Source: Cohnella endophytica (GTDB lineage: Bacteria; Bacillota; Bacilli; Paenibacillales; Paenibacillaceae). From it: DNA of 64,000 nt. Numbering within the stretch: the stretch's first letter is position 1; each line of letters starts with the position of its first letter. Positions 29,560 to 38,454 of the stretch are shown here, piece after piece. Made by a program: the position numbers and the translations under genes. Under the pieces are notes generated by a model. It saw nothing but the letters and a program-made list of their open reading frames with translations. It made no database searches and had not been told where the DNA came from. Where the stretch lies: the NCBI RefSeq assembly GCF_003628305.1, contig NZ_RBZM01000015.1:1-64000 (forward strand), written 5' to 3'.

Positions 29560-30153
29560 CTAAGGCTTTTTTCTCAGTAAGTCCCTGATTTCCTTCAAGC
29601 GATTCCGTATTCGTCCGTAAGCCTGAACCATCGGATCGAACTTGCGCCTGATCGGAAGCGTCTTCGGCCAGAGCCAATTCGTCAAGGCGGCGAACGGTTT
29701 GAAGACCAGCTTGCCTACCCAGAGCAGAAGAGCCGCGGTGATGACGAACAGGATATCCAACAGCTTGGCCAACAATCGGACAATCCACAAGAAAGGAGTC
29801 CATATCAACGTATTAAACAGCTTCCACAGGAAATGAATCAGCGAGTTTACCGTATCGATCAACTTTCCCGTCAGCTTGATCACCCATTGGCTGAATAACC
29901 CGAAGTATCCGGTCACTCCGATACCCAGCCCCAGGAACACGTACATCCGCACTTCGCCTTCGTTCTTGGCGAGCAGTATGCCGAACACGGCGAGCGTCGC
30001 CGCCGCCCAATAAGCCACATCCAGCGCGGGCAGAAGCCAACGGGCAACGTGATAACGGTGCGAGGCGACACGGTAGACGTCGAATGCCATTCCCATGGCC
30101 AGACCGCACAGCATCATGGAGGCGATGGTCATCCCTTGTGCCGCCGCGCTCAC
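29560..30153 (-). CDS. yabQ: spore cortex biosynthesis protein YabQ
   Basis: A 197-aa membrane protein with about five hydrophobic segments between residues 5 and 150 (for example 'TIASMMLCGLAMGMAFDVYR') and a basic C-terminal tail. B. subtilis YabQ localises to the outer forespore membrane and is needed for cortex formation. The start overlaps the yabP stop codon (ATGA), so the two are co-translated. Identification rests on locus, length and topology. Confidence 0.9.
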   Translation of the reverse strand: MSAAAQGMTIASMMLCGLAMGMAFDVYRVASHRYHVARWLLPALDVAYWAAATLAVFGILLAKNEGEVRMYVFLGLGIGVTGYFGLFSQWVIKLTGKLIDTVNSLIHFLWKLFNTLIWTPFLWIVRLLAKLLDILFVITAALLLWVGKLVFKPFAALTNWLWPKTLPIRRKFDPMVQAYGRIRNRLKEIRDLLRKKP

Positions 30154-30431
30154 TTGAATAACTTCCCGAACAAGCCCTTCGACTTATTCGCCGTGTTGCC
30201 GTCCAGATAGACGAGGGAGTGAATCGTCCCCTCGATCGACACGAGCCCTTGGTCGAGGCTTAAATTTTTCATGTGCAGGTTCTGCCCCCGCACGGTAAGA
30301 AAACCGCACTCGGTCTCGAGCAGAAACTCTTCGTTATCGAAGCTCTCCACATTGCTCACGCCGGTAATATCGAGAGATTTCCGGTTCAGCATGCGGAGCT
30401 CATGATGCTTGGCACCTTTCGCGTGTTCCAT
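30150..30431 (-). CDS. yabP: sporulation protein YabP
   Basis: A 93-aa protein with the YabP/YqfC fold signature: 'NRKSLDITGVSNVESFDNEE', 'LETECGFLTVRGQNLHMKNL' and 'LDQGLVSIEGTIHSLVYLD'. It is conserved in endospore formers and transcribed with yabQ, in B. subtilis under sigma-E. I could not find a clear sigma-E promoter in the 118 bp upstream. In B. subtilis yabO lies directly upstream; here the catabolic island intervenes. Confidence 0.93.
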   Translation of the reverse strand: MEHAKGAKHHELRMLNRKSLDITGVSNVESFDNEEFLLETECGFLTVRGQNLHMKNLSLDQGLVSIEGTIHSLVYLDGNTANKSKGLFGKLFK

Positions 30432-30549
30432 GGCACGTCCCTCCTTGCCTTTAAGACTAGCCTATGGGCGAAGGAGGCGAATTAGAACGTCGGGCGAACC
30501 GCCGAGAGCGGAAAAGAAAACGGGAGCAACGAGCGACTTAAGACGCAGG

Positions 30550-31629
30550 TTATCGGATAAGCACGCAGACCGGCTTGGAAACGGGCAACTCCACCCCGGC
30601 ATAGATCGGCAGACCGGTGTGCGGTTCGATTCGGAACAGCACGACGGAATCCGATTGCTGGTTAGCCGCTAACAGCCATTGTCCGTCCGGCGTGAGCGCG
30701 AAGTTGCGTGGCGTCTTGCCGCGAGTGGAGACGTGGCCCGAGGCTTGGAGCTCGCCCGTCGTTTCGTCGATGCGGAATACGGCGATGCTATCGTGTCCGC
30801 GATTCGACGCGTACGCGAACCGTCCGTCCGGAGAGACCAAAATTTCCGCGCAGGTGCTTTCTCCCTTGAAGCTGGCTGGCAGCGTCGTGAGCGAAGCCCG
30901 GCGGTTCAGCTTGCCTTCTTCGTCTACTTTGAAATGCGTAACCGTACTGTCTAACTCATTCAAGACGTAGGCGTCATTCGATTCCGGGCGAAACGCAAGA
31001 TGGCGAGGACCCGCTCCGGGTTCCAGGGACACCGCATCGTAAGCGGACCATTCGTGCGCTTCCGGGCCGCGCTCGTACGTCAACACTTTGTCCATGCCCA
31101 GATCGCACACGTACAATAATCGTCCGTCCCCGCTGAAAAATGCGGAATGCGGATGCGGCGCTTCCTGGCGGTCCGCGTTCGGACCCGTCCCCGTGTGACG
31201 GAACCGGATCATCGGAGGCCCCGGCTTCGTGTCCGGATTCACGGGGTACATCGTTACCGAAGCACCGCCGTAATTGGTTACCGCGACCCAATCCTCCGTC
31301 GGAGTCAGGCTGAGATGGCAAGGATGGATGCCATGCGTCGGCGCGTAAGTCCCGGGTCCAAGCTTGCGGGTGTCGGGATCTACCGGGAACGAAGCGAGCT
31401 GTCCGCCCTCTGCCTCGTCGCCATCGACGTCCACGTATTTATCCGTCTCGCTTACCGCGTACAGTCGAGTTCCTTCCTTGTTCATTCGAAGGAACGATGC
31501 ATTCTCGATATTGCCGTATTCGGCGGTTTTGAAGAGCTCGCCGGTCTCGGGCAGAAGCTCCATTCTCGTTATTCCGATTTCGTTCTTGGCGGCATAAGCG
31601 CCGACCCATATTTCATGAGCTTTGGTCAT
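30550..31629 (-). CDS. lactonase-family seven-bladed beta-propeller (6-phosphogluconolactonase-like)
   Basis: A 359-aa cytosolic protein of the YkgB/Pgl lactonase family, which open sugar lactones such as 6-phosphogluconolactone or aldonolactones. Repeated blade patterns are seen, for example 'TPTEDWVAVTNYGGASVTMY', 'GAGPRHLAFRPESNDAYVLN', 'SPDGRFAYASNRGHDSIAVF' and 'LTPDGQWLLAANQQSDSVVL'. The start has TAAGGAG about 8-9 nt upstream, but a strong terminator lies only some 30 bp before the start. In the island it would convert a lactone made by the dehydrogenase into the aldonate for the dehydratase (inference). Confidence 0.85.
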   Translation of the reverse strand: MTKAHEIWVGAYAAKNEIGITRMELLPETGELFKTAEYGNIENASFLRMNKEGTRLYAVSETDKYVDVDGDEAEGGQLASFPVDPDTRKLGPGTYAPTHGIHPCHLSLTPTEDWVAVTNYGGASVTMYPVNPDTKPGPPMIRFRHTGTGPNADRQEAPHPHSAFFSGDGRLLYVCDLGMDKVLTYERGPEAHEWSAYDAVSLEPGAGPRHLAFRPESNDAYVLNELDSTVTHFKVDEEGKLNRRASLTTLPASFKGESTCAEILVSPDGRFAYASNRGHDSIAVFRIDETTGELQASGHVSTRGKTPRNFALTPDGQWLLAANQQSDSVVLFRIEPHTGLPIYAGVELPVSKPVCVLIR

Positions 31630-31663
31630 AACGATATCGCTCCTTAATATGTAAAATAAAAGC

Positions 31664-31681
31664 CCCCGAGTCTCCTCGGGG
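31664..31681 (-). terminator. terminator/attenuator between the FAH gene and the lactonase gene
   Basis: CCCCGAG-TCTC-CTCGGGG is followed on the minus strand by CTTTTATTTTAC. It ends the long catabolic operon after the FAH-family gene, yet only about 30 bp separate its T run from the lactonase start, leaving hardly any room for another promoter. Read-through would therefore set lactonase expression. The 107 bp before it (31683-31789) contain a small ACGCAG/CTGCGT hairpin and no gene. Confidence 0.75.
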
Positions 31682-31789
31682 AACTCTTAATTTATGATAC
31701 AACAATTAGGGATTTCGTGCAGGGGTGGCGATGTGCTCATAGACGCAGATATTACTGCGTGTCCATCTTCTGTTCCGCGCGAATATTCT

Positions 31790-32692
31790 CTATGGTCGTT
31801 CCGCTACCATTCGATTTCTGAGACTGCCCAGCTTATCGATCGTCACCGTAACGAGGTCACCGGGCTGCAGGTAGATTTGTTTTTCCGGCGGATAACCCAT
31901 CACGACGCCTTCCGGAGTACCGGTCAGAATAATGTCGCCGGGTTCAAGCGTGAATATCGAAGAAATGTCGCTGATCAGCTCGGCCACTCCGAAAATCATA
32001 TCTCCAGTGTTGGAATTCTGGCGTTCTTCTCCGTTAACATAGGAACGAATGTTCAACGCTTGGGGATCACCCACCTCGTCGGCGGTCACCAAATAGGGGC
32101 CGATCGGCAGAAACCTGTCCCCGGATTTGCCTGCCAGCCACTGAGAGGTGCGCATTTGCAAATCCCTCGCGGACAGATCGTTTGCCGCGCAGTAGCCGAA
32201 CACAAACTCGAGCGCCCGATCTACGGGCACATATTTCGCCCTCTTGCCGATCACGACAGCAAGTTCGGCTTCGTAATCGAGCTTGGCCGTAGTCATCGGA
32301 ATGGCGACTTCGCTGTCGTGTGACGTTATGGCATTGTTGAACTTGTTGAACAAAATCGGAAAGGGGGGAATCGGAGAATTGGTTTCCTCCGCGTGTTTGC
32401 GATAGTTAAGGCCGATACAGATGATTTTGTTCGGCTCCGTAACGCAAGTTCCCCATTCGACGTCCTCCTCTTTCAGCCATATCCTGTCATCCTTCGATTC
32501 CAACGCGAGCAGGAGCAGCCGCTCCAATCGGCCGAGCGCTTCCGCCCCTCCGCGAACGGTTTCCATCGTGCTCAACGGAACATACGTATCGGGACAGAGC
32601 ACGCCTGCCGCAGCTTCAACGTCCAGCACGCCTTTATCCGAGGCGATCCCGAGCGACCACCGTTTTTGCTTAGCCATGCTCAACAGCTTCAT
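31790..32692 (-). CDS. fumarylacetoacetate hydrolase (FAH) family protein
   Basis: A 300-aa protein with the C-terminal FAH fold: 'IICIGLNYRKHAEETNSPIP', 'KLDYEAELAVVIGKRAKYV' (Glu metal ligands), 'YCAANDLSARDLQ', 'DRFLPIGPYLVTADEV' and 'GDIILTGTPEGV'. Members hydrolyse C-C bonds or decarboxylate 2-oxo acids; in non-phosphorylative fucose/rhamnose routes a member cleaves 2,4-diketo-3-deoxy-aldonates to pyruvate and lactate. The island context favours such a sugar-acid role. It overlaps the glycerate kinase gene by 23 nt and is the last gene before the terminator. Confidence 0.9.
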   Translation of the reverse strand: MKLLSMAKQKRWSLGIASDKGVLDVEAAAGVLCPDTYVPLSTMETVRGGAEALGRLERLLLLALESKDDRIWLKEEDVEWGTCVTEPNKIICIGLNYRKHAEETNSPIPPFPILFNKFNNAITSHDSEVAIPMTTAKLDYEAELAVVIGKRAKYVPVDRALEFVFGYCAANDLSARDLQMRTSQWLAGKSGDRFLPIGPYLVTADEVGDPQALNIRSYVNGEERQNSNTGDMIFGVAELISDISSIFTLEPGDIILTGTPEGVVMGYPPEKQIYLQPGDLVTVTIDKLGSLRNRMVAERP

Positions 32693-33872
32693 TTTGCGTT
32701 GTCCCCCTCGTAATCTCTTTTAAGCTCGCATGCCTGTCGAGCCGAAGTTCCTCCCGAAACAGGCGATCGATCCGCCGCTCGAGCAATTCGGCAGCACGCA
32801 GAATGGCCTCGTCGACGGTAACCCCTAATTCAAGCAAACTTGCAAGGGCAATTATACGGCTTCCATTCATTAGTTCCAGGGTCTCCAGCAAGTCTACCGA
32901 TCCGCCGATTAGAATTGCAGGCACTTCAAATCGTGCCGCGGCTTGCAAGACTCCGTAAGGCGTCTTTCCCCGAAGAGTCTGCGCGTCGATCCGCCCTTCG
33001 CCCGTGATAATCAGATCGGCATCCGCAAGCTCGTGTTCCAACCCGCTCTTCTCGATGCAGATCCCGATACCGGACTTCAGCTTCGCCCCTAACAACGCAA
33101 GCAACGCTGCGGCAACTCCTCCCGCAGCCCCGGCGCCCGGCTCATCATGCATGCGGAGGCCCGTCGCTTCCGCCATCACGTCGGCCCAATGCGACATGCC
33201 CTTTTCTAGCTCATGGACCATTGCCGGCGTTGCGCCCTTCTGAGGACCAAATACGGTCGTAGCTCCGTTCAGCCCGTTCAGCGGATTGTCGACGTCGCAG
33301 GCAACGATCCATTCACACTCGCGGATTCGAGGGTCTGCCGAATTCAAAATGAGTCGCTGAATCCGAATTAATGCGCCGCCGCCGCGTTCGACCTGGTTAC
33401 CGGTTTCGTCCAGAATGCCGAATCCCAGCGCCTGCAGCATGCCTATACCTCCGTCGTTGGTCGCGCTGCCGCCCAAGCCCAACACGAACTTGCGGAAGCC
33501 TGCATCAAGTCCGGCGCGAATCAATTGACCGAATCCGTAGGTGGAGGCGGCCAGAGGATTCCGTTCGTCGGACGAAAGCCGGGGCAGACCGCAAGCGGAT
33601 GCCAGTTCCGCGACGCATACCGAACCATTGCCCAGTATGCCGAATGAGGTTTCCAAGGGTCTACCGATGGCGTCTTCGACGGTTGCGGCAACATAACGCC
33701 CCCCGGTTCCTTCGACGAGACAGGAGAGCGTACCCTCTCCTCCGTCCGCCATCGGAACGACCTTGACTTCCCAATCCGGATGCACACCGGTTATGCCTCG
33801 GGCAATCGCTTCTCCCGCGCCGCGGGAAGTAAGGCTTCCCTTAAACGAATCCGTTGCGATCACGATTTTCAA
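32670..33872 (-). CDS. glycerate kinase (GlxK/GarK family)
   Basis: It phosphorylates D-glycerate with ATP to 2- or 3-phosphoglycerate, feeding glycolysis. The 400-aa protein has the family start 'MKIVIATDSFKGSLTS', 'VPMADGGEGTLSCLVEGTGG', 'KFVLGLGGSATNDGGIGML' and 'DLIITGEGRIDAQTLRGKTP'. Length is slightly above the 380 aa norm because of a charged tail. It lies 7 nt after the aminotransferase gene and overlaps the FAH gene. It implies that a catabolic branch of the island ends in glycerate, or in glycolaldehyde/glyoxylate-derived glycerate. Confidence 0.93.
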   Translation of the reverse strand: MKIVIATDSFKGSLTSRGAGEAIARGITGVHPDWEVKVVPMADGGEGTLSCLVEGTGGRYVAATVEDAIGRPLETSFGILGNGSVCVAELASACGLPRLSSDERNPLAASTYGFGQLIRAGLDAGFRKFVLGLGGSATNDGGIGMLQALGFGILDETGNQVERGGGALIRIQRLILNSADPRIRECEWIVACDVDNPLNGLNGATTVFGPQKGATPAMVHELEKGMSHWADVMAEATGLRMHDEPGAGAAGGVAAALLALLGAKLKSGIGICIEKSGLEHELADADLIITGEGRIDAQTLRGKTPYGVLQAAARFEVPAILIGGSVDLLETLELMNGSRIIALASLLELGVTVDEAILRAAELLERRIDRLFREELRLDRHASLKEITRGTTQNEAVEHG

Positions 33873-33879
33873 GTTCGCT

Positions 33880-35208
33880 TCAATCCTTTCGGTTAATCGC
33901 TGTAAGCACGGACAACGCCCGATCCGCCGATGCCAAGGTAAGCGTCACGTCTTCCTCCGTATGAACGCTGGATAAGTACCACAAGCCGCTTGGACGAACG
34001 AGGACGCCTTCGTTCAACATCAGTTCCGCAAACTTGGCATACATCCCTGCATCGCGCTCCGCGAACTCTTCGAAAGTCGTGACTTCGTCGCGTTCGATGA
34101 ACATAAGATGAAAGACGGGACCAGTCCGGTTCACAACGCCGCGAAGGCCATGTTTGCGCAATAATATCCGCAAACCATCCGCCAACCGGATCGCATTTTG
34201 CTCCATCTCGCGGAATGCGGCCCCGTCATCGAGCGTCAATTCCTCGATCGTAGCCAGCGCCGCGGCAGTCGCGATGCAGTTGCCGTTGAGCGTTCCCAGA
34301 TGGTTGACCGTCCCTCGGTCGATGAGATTCATGATCTCCAGCTTCCCCACGACCGCGCTTAACGCGATACCGCCCGCCATCGCTTTGCCCATTGTGGTCA
34401 AATCCGGCACGATACCCAGCCGCTCTTGCGCGCCCCCAGGCCCAAAGCGGAATCCGGTAATGACTTCGTCAAAAATAAGCACGATACCTAATTCCGCGGT
34501 CAGCTCGCGCATCCGTTCGAAGTAACCGGGTTTGGGAGCGATACAGCCGTTGTTGCACATGACAGGCTCGGTGATCACCGCGGCAATCTCCGCATGCCTG
34601 GCGCGCAACACATTCTCTAGCGCCTCCGGATCATTCCACGGTAGCAAAATAACTTCCTGCAGGCTCGATCTGCTCTGCCCCGAAGTGCCCGGCCGTACTT
34701 CATCCGTTTCTCCGGAGGTTTCGGCCAACTTCATATCCGGACTCGGGAAGGAGGTAAAGATCGCGTCCGACCAACCATGGAAATGTCCATGGAAGCGAAC
34801 GATTTTCGTCTTGCCCGTATGCGCTCTGGCGAGACGAAGCGCCACCATCACCGCTTCTGTGCCCGATCCGCTTAGCGCGACCTTGTCGGCGCTCGGCCAC
34901 ATTTCGGTCAGCCTACGCGCGAGTCGGATCTCGCCGTCATGCTGCAATCCATAGGTGTACCCTTGCTGCATCGCCTCGTGCACTTTGGCCGTTAATACGG
35001 GGTGCGCATGTCCTAGGATCAGAGGTCCGTAGGCGAGCAGGTAATCGATATATTCGTTGCCGTCAACGTCGCGAACGCGCGATCCCGCGCCCGAGCTCAC
35101 GAATAGAGGCGTCGGCTTCATCGCGGCGCGCAATGAGCTTGCGACGCCGCCGGCCAGATAGCGCGATGACTCCGCGAGCTTACGTTCAGATACCTCGAAT
35201 GATTTCAA
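33880..35208 (-). CDS. class III aminotransferase, glutamate-1-semialdehyde aminomutase-like
   Basis: A 442-aa PLP enzyme of the HemL-like subgroup. Visible are 'DGNEYIDYLLAYGPLILGHA', 'KVALSGSGTEAVMVALRLAR', 'IFDEVITGFRFGPGGAQERL' and the PLP lysine motif 'TTMGKAMAGGIALSAVVGK'. True HemL belongs in the heme cluster, so a transaminase for a catabolic amine or 2-oxo acid is more likely here. The substrate cannot be deduced. It is 30 bp downstream of the large hydrolase gene and 7 bp before glycerate kinase. Confidence 0.88.
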   Translation of the reverse strand: MKSFEVSERKLAESSRYLAGGVASSLRAAMKPTPLFVSSGAGSRVRDVDGNEYIDYLLAYGPLILGHAHPVLTAKVHEAMQQGYTYGLQHDGEIRLARRLTEMWPSADKVALSGSGTEAVMVALRLARAHTGKTKIVRFHGHFHGWSDAIFTSFPSPDMKLAETSGETDEVRPGTSGQSRSSLQEVILLPWNDPEALENVLRARHAEIAAVITEPVMCNNGCIAPKPGYFERMRELTAELGIVLIFDEVITGFRFGPGGAQERLGIVPDLTTMGKAMAGGIALSAVVGKLEIMNLIDRGTVNHLGTLNGNCIATAAALATIEELTLDDGAAFREMEQNAIRLADGLRILLRKHGLRGVVNRTGPVFHLMFIERDEVTTFEEFAERDAGMYAKFAELMLNEGVLVRPSGLWYLSSVHTEEDVTLTLASADRALSVLTAINRKD

Positions 35209-35238
35209 TTGACTATCCTCCTAATTCCAAGTACGAAT

Positions 35239-38200
35239 TTATGAACAATGAATGCTCGGCTGAGCCATCAAGCCGTAAGGCTTTAACCGGTAACCCGGCT
35301 CGTCGCGGGCATCCCCGCGTTCGAAAAACGACCAATCCATCCAAGGATTATGTTGGCCCGACTGATGGAACGGACCCAGCAGATTGCGAAGGCTTCCCGC
35401 AATTTCGACGTCGATCCGACATTCGCCATCGGCACCGTTCACCGAATGGGCGATGTCCAGACCGTCTGCATCTTCCCAAGCCACGACGCCGGAGGAATGC
35501 CCGTTCACGCGGACTTCCGCGCATACGCCCTGCATTTGTCCTAAGACGAGATGGCAGCTTCTTTTGCTTCCTAACGCTTCCTTTAGAGCCATGCTAAGAT
35601 CGATCCGGTAATGGTAGACGATGTTGCCCGGATAATGCGGATACCCTTGCAGCGTCCAATCCCCAACCGCTAATTCCTCCGGTTCCCGCACGATCCGCCT
35701 CTTCGCGTCGACCGCGAAATCGCCGAGGATATATACATTTTCCATCTCGTCCGCGTTTCGATAGAGACAAGACAGAATGATCTCGTGAGATCCCGCGCCC
35801 GTATGCGGCAATCGCGTTTTCAGCCAATCCCGATCGATGAAATAACCCTCGGCGCGCACGGGAACATCATCGCCGTCCAATACGATCCGAAACCGTTCCG
35901 CATGCTCTACGGCGATATAGAGGTCCGCGGACAATTCGTCTCCCTGCTCGAAAACGAATCTCCAATCCACCAACGCTCCGTCCCGATCATGAGGATTCAA
36001 CGCCCAGCGAAAGCGTTGCTGTTGGCCGTTATAATGGATGTCCCGCATGCTTAGACGATTCCGTACTTGCCGCTGCGCCTGCCATACCTGCATCGGCTCG
36101 GACCACGGCTCTCCGTTCATCCGAAAGCTGCATAAGTCCAACGGCAACGCGTTGGGCATCGTCCTGGAGAACGGGCAACTCACCGGCAACGTAGCCGTTG
36201 CTATCGTCATCTCATGTGCCATACGATAAGTAAAGCGATGTTCGGCGGCAGCGCCCGCGGACGGCAATCGCTCTAGCTCTCCCGCCTTGCGAATCCAATA
36301 CAGCTTTGACCCCGCCGCACCCCAACGTTCTACGAAACGCATGCCGCCGTTAGACGACGTGACTGCCGGAGAAGTCTTCCGAACGATCTCTCCCGTCAAA
36401 GGGTTCCATTCCTCTAGATCACCCCGGACAGAAAGCCGCACTTCCGCTTCCGCGCCGGTTGTCCTATCGTTGTTAACGACGAATAGGGAGTAACCCTCCT
36501 CATGCTCTCGGAACATGTACAGAAGCTGGGGAAGCTCCAGCCCGTATTCGCTTCTCAACGATACTCTGCGGAGCCCGTAACCCTCAATAATCGAAATCGC
36601 TTTACCGACGTCCTCCGCATGGCGGAAACCGGCATGCCGCTCCAGCGCAAGCCAATCTTCCGACGGCTCACCGTCGATCAGATAGGGCAGACCTCCGATC
36701 GCGATGATCAACCCTCCCTCGTCAGCGAACTTCCGCAACAGCTCGAAGGTCGAGCGAAGAGCCGTGCGAAGAGCCGGAAGCAAGACCGCGCGGTAAGGAG
36801 CGTTCTTGACGAATAACTTCCCGTCCCTCGCTTCGCCGTCATCGGCCATGATCGTTTCGTCTCCGAAATCGAAGTCGACGTGCTGCCCAAGCAGCGTCTT
36901 CACCGTCCGGACGAGTTCGGCCTCGTAAGCGTTGACGGCAAGCAGGCTCGGATCCTCCCATTGCAAATATGAATGCGGATCGCTACCCACCATCGTCCAC
37001 GCCGTCGACGCGGGATGGATGACCAGCAAATCGCGAATCGGAGCGCCGTCGCTTAATACCGCCGAAAGTCTAGCGAAGTAATTTTCCATGACGTGGTTGT
37101 ACTTCCACCACGGGGAAGCCTCGCCGAATACCGGCGGGAAATCCCGTTTACGGCAGCCGTTAAGGCTGTATAGCGATAAATGCTGGCATCTGATCGTCAC
37201 GCCCATCGCGAACTGCCAATCGCCGATCCACTTCTGGCCTTCGAAGGTAAAGTCCCACCCGCAGCAGCCGTAAGTCTCGCTTAGAACGTGTTTGCGTCCG
37301 TATTGATGGGCAACGCTCGTACATTGCTTGACGGTCAGCCATTCCTCCGTTTTCTCGTCCAGGACGTCGATTCCGGGAACGTGCTGATGACGGTAATGCG
37401 GCATAACCGCGCCGGTGACGCGCGTAGAGATTCCGAGATTATGTTCGATCAGATAGTGTCCGGTAAAAGCAAGTCCATTCGTTTCGCACCATTCGCCGAT
37501 CTGCCTCGAATACGCGTCCTCGAACCGTTCGGAAATCGTTCGCCAGTAATCGTGCCTCGTCTTGGCGGACTTCTCCCCTTCCAGAAACAAGTAAGGCAAT
37601 CTTTCGATCAGATCGTAACCTCGCTCCTTCAGAAACCGGTCGCCGAAATCCTCCGTCCACGGAAGCCAAGGTCTTCCCTCCGCATAGCGACAGTGAAAGT
37701 CGGCGATGCTCGGCTCGTCGGTGAAAATACCGGGAACCGCGCTGCCGAAATCTTGACCGATAAGCCGTTTGTAAGGCTCGTGCGTGACGGAGAGAAAAGC
37801 GGAGACGGCTTCCGGATTCAGATTATCGACCGGTGCCTCGCCGTTGAACCACTCGCTGCCGGCGGAAACTTCGCTACGTAACGCCAGCCATACCGTGGCC
37901 CCCCCGTCTCTAGCGTCCTGTTGGCGATCCTTGCGCATCGCCTTCGATTGTTCCTGCTCGGCCGCCCCGAAGGATACGCGCTCCAAAGAAACGAGGGTCG
38001 TGCCCTCGCGCAACCGCGCACGGAATATCGCCAGAATCCCCACATCATCCGATCGGGGAGGGGCGTCTCTCATTTCCAGCGTCACGGCTTTGGCGCGATA
38101 AGCGTCGCCCATCGATGCCACGCGTCCTCCCGCTCCTCCCGAAGGAAAGCGATCCTCGTCGTATAACCAAGCGCGAAGCCCAAGCTTGCGTGCCGCGGCC

Positions 38201-38454
38201 ACGACTTCCCTGACGCAATTCATCCATTCCTCGCCCATGTACTCCGTCTCCAGCCCTTCGCGCGAATGCATGAAGAAGCCGCCCATGCCCTGCTCCTTCA
38301 TTTGCTCCGCCTGTCGGACCAGTTCTACGGCGTCCAACCGGCCGTTCCACGCCCAGAAAGGGCTGGAACGGTATTCCGCGCCCGGATCGCGAAAATGATC
38401 GCGAAGAGCAAGTTCGGCTCTCCCGGTCATACTCGGGCTCTCTTCCGCGTTCAT
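35239..38454 (-). CDS. large glycoside hydrolase, alpha-L-rhamnosidase-like
   Basis: A 1071-aa protein without a signal peptide, so probably acting on imported oligosaccharides. The N-terminal region has a TIM-barrel pattern ('SPFWAWNGRLDAVELVRQAE', 'QGMGGFFMHSREGLETEY', 'RAWLYDEDRFPSGGAGG', 'VPGIFTDEPSIADF'). This resembles the GH106/GH2-like group annotated as alpha-L-rhamnosidase or 'glycosyl hydrolase'. The middle resembles a glutamine-amidotransferase-like domain, and the C-terminus (about 830-1070) beta-sandwich domains. 'TDEPS' and 'LSETYGCCGW' hold candidate catalytic acids. ATG 38454 overlaps the GH39 stop codon (ATGA). Family assignment is tentative. Confidence 0.75.
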   Translation of the reverse strand: MNAEESPSMTGRAELALRDHFRDPGAEYRSSPFWAWNGRLDAVELVRQAEQMKEQGMGGFFMHSREGLETEYMGEEWMNCVREVVAAARKLGLRAWLYDEDRFPSGGAGGRVASMGDAYRAKAVTLEMRDAPPRSDDVGILAIFRARLREGTTLVSLERVSFGAAEQEQSKAMRKDRQQDARDGGATVWLALRSEVSAGSEWFNGEAPVDNLNPEAVSAFLSVTHEPYKRLIGQDFGSAVPGIFTDEPSIADFHCRYAEGRPWLPWTEDFGDRFLKERGYDLIERLPYLFLEGEKSAKTRHDYWRTISERFEDAYSRQIGEWCETNGLAFTGHYLIEHNLGISTRVTGAVMPHYRHQHVPGIDVLDEKTEEWLTVKQCTSVAHQYGRKHVLSETYGCCGWDFTFEGQKWIGDWQFAMGVTIRCQHLSLYSLNGCRKRDFPPVFGEASPWWKYNHVMENYFARLSAVLSDGAPIRDLLVIHPASTAWTMVGSDPHSYLQWEDPSLLAVNAYEAELVRTVKTLLGQHVDFDFGDETIMADDGEARDGKLFVKNAPYRAVLLPALRTALRSTFELLRKFADEGGLIIAIGGLPYLIDGEPSEDWLALERHAGFRHAEDVGKAISIIEGYGLRRVSLRSEYGLELPQLLYMFREHEEGYSLFVVNNDRTTGAEAEVRLSVRGDLEEWNPLTGEIVRKTSPAVTSSNGGMRFVERWGAAGSKLYWIRKAGELERLPSAGAAAEHRFTYRMAHEMTIATATLPVSCPFSRTMPNALPLDLCSFRMNGEPWSEPMQVWQAQRQVRNRLSMRDIHYNGQQQRFRWALNPHDRDGALVDWRFVFEQGDELSADLYIAVEHAERFRIVLDGDDVPVRAEGYFIDRDWLKTRLPHTGAGSHEIILSCLYRNADEMENVYILGDFAVDAKRRIVREPEELAVGDWTLQGYPHYPGNIVYHYRIDLSMALKEALGSKRSCHLVLGQMQGVCAEVRVNGHSSGVVAWEDADGLDIAHSVNGADGECRIDVEIAGSLRNLLGPFHQSGQHNPWMDWSFFERGDARDEPGYRLKPYGLMAQPSIHCS

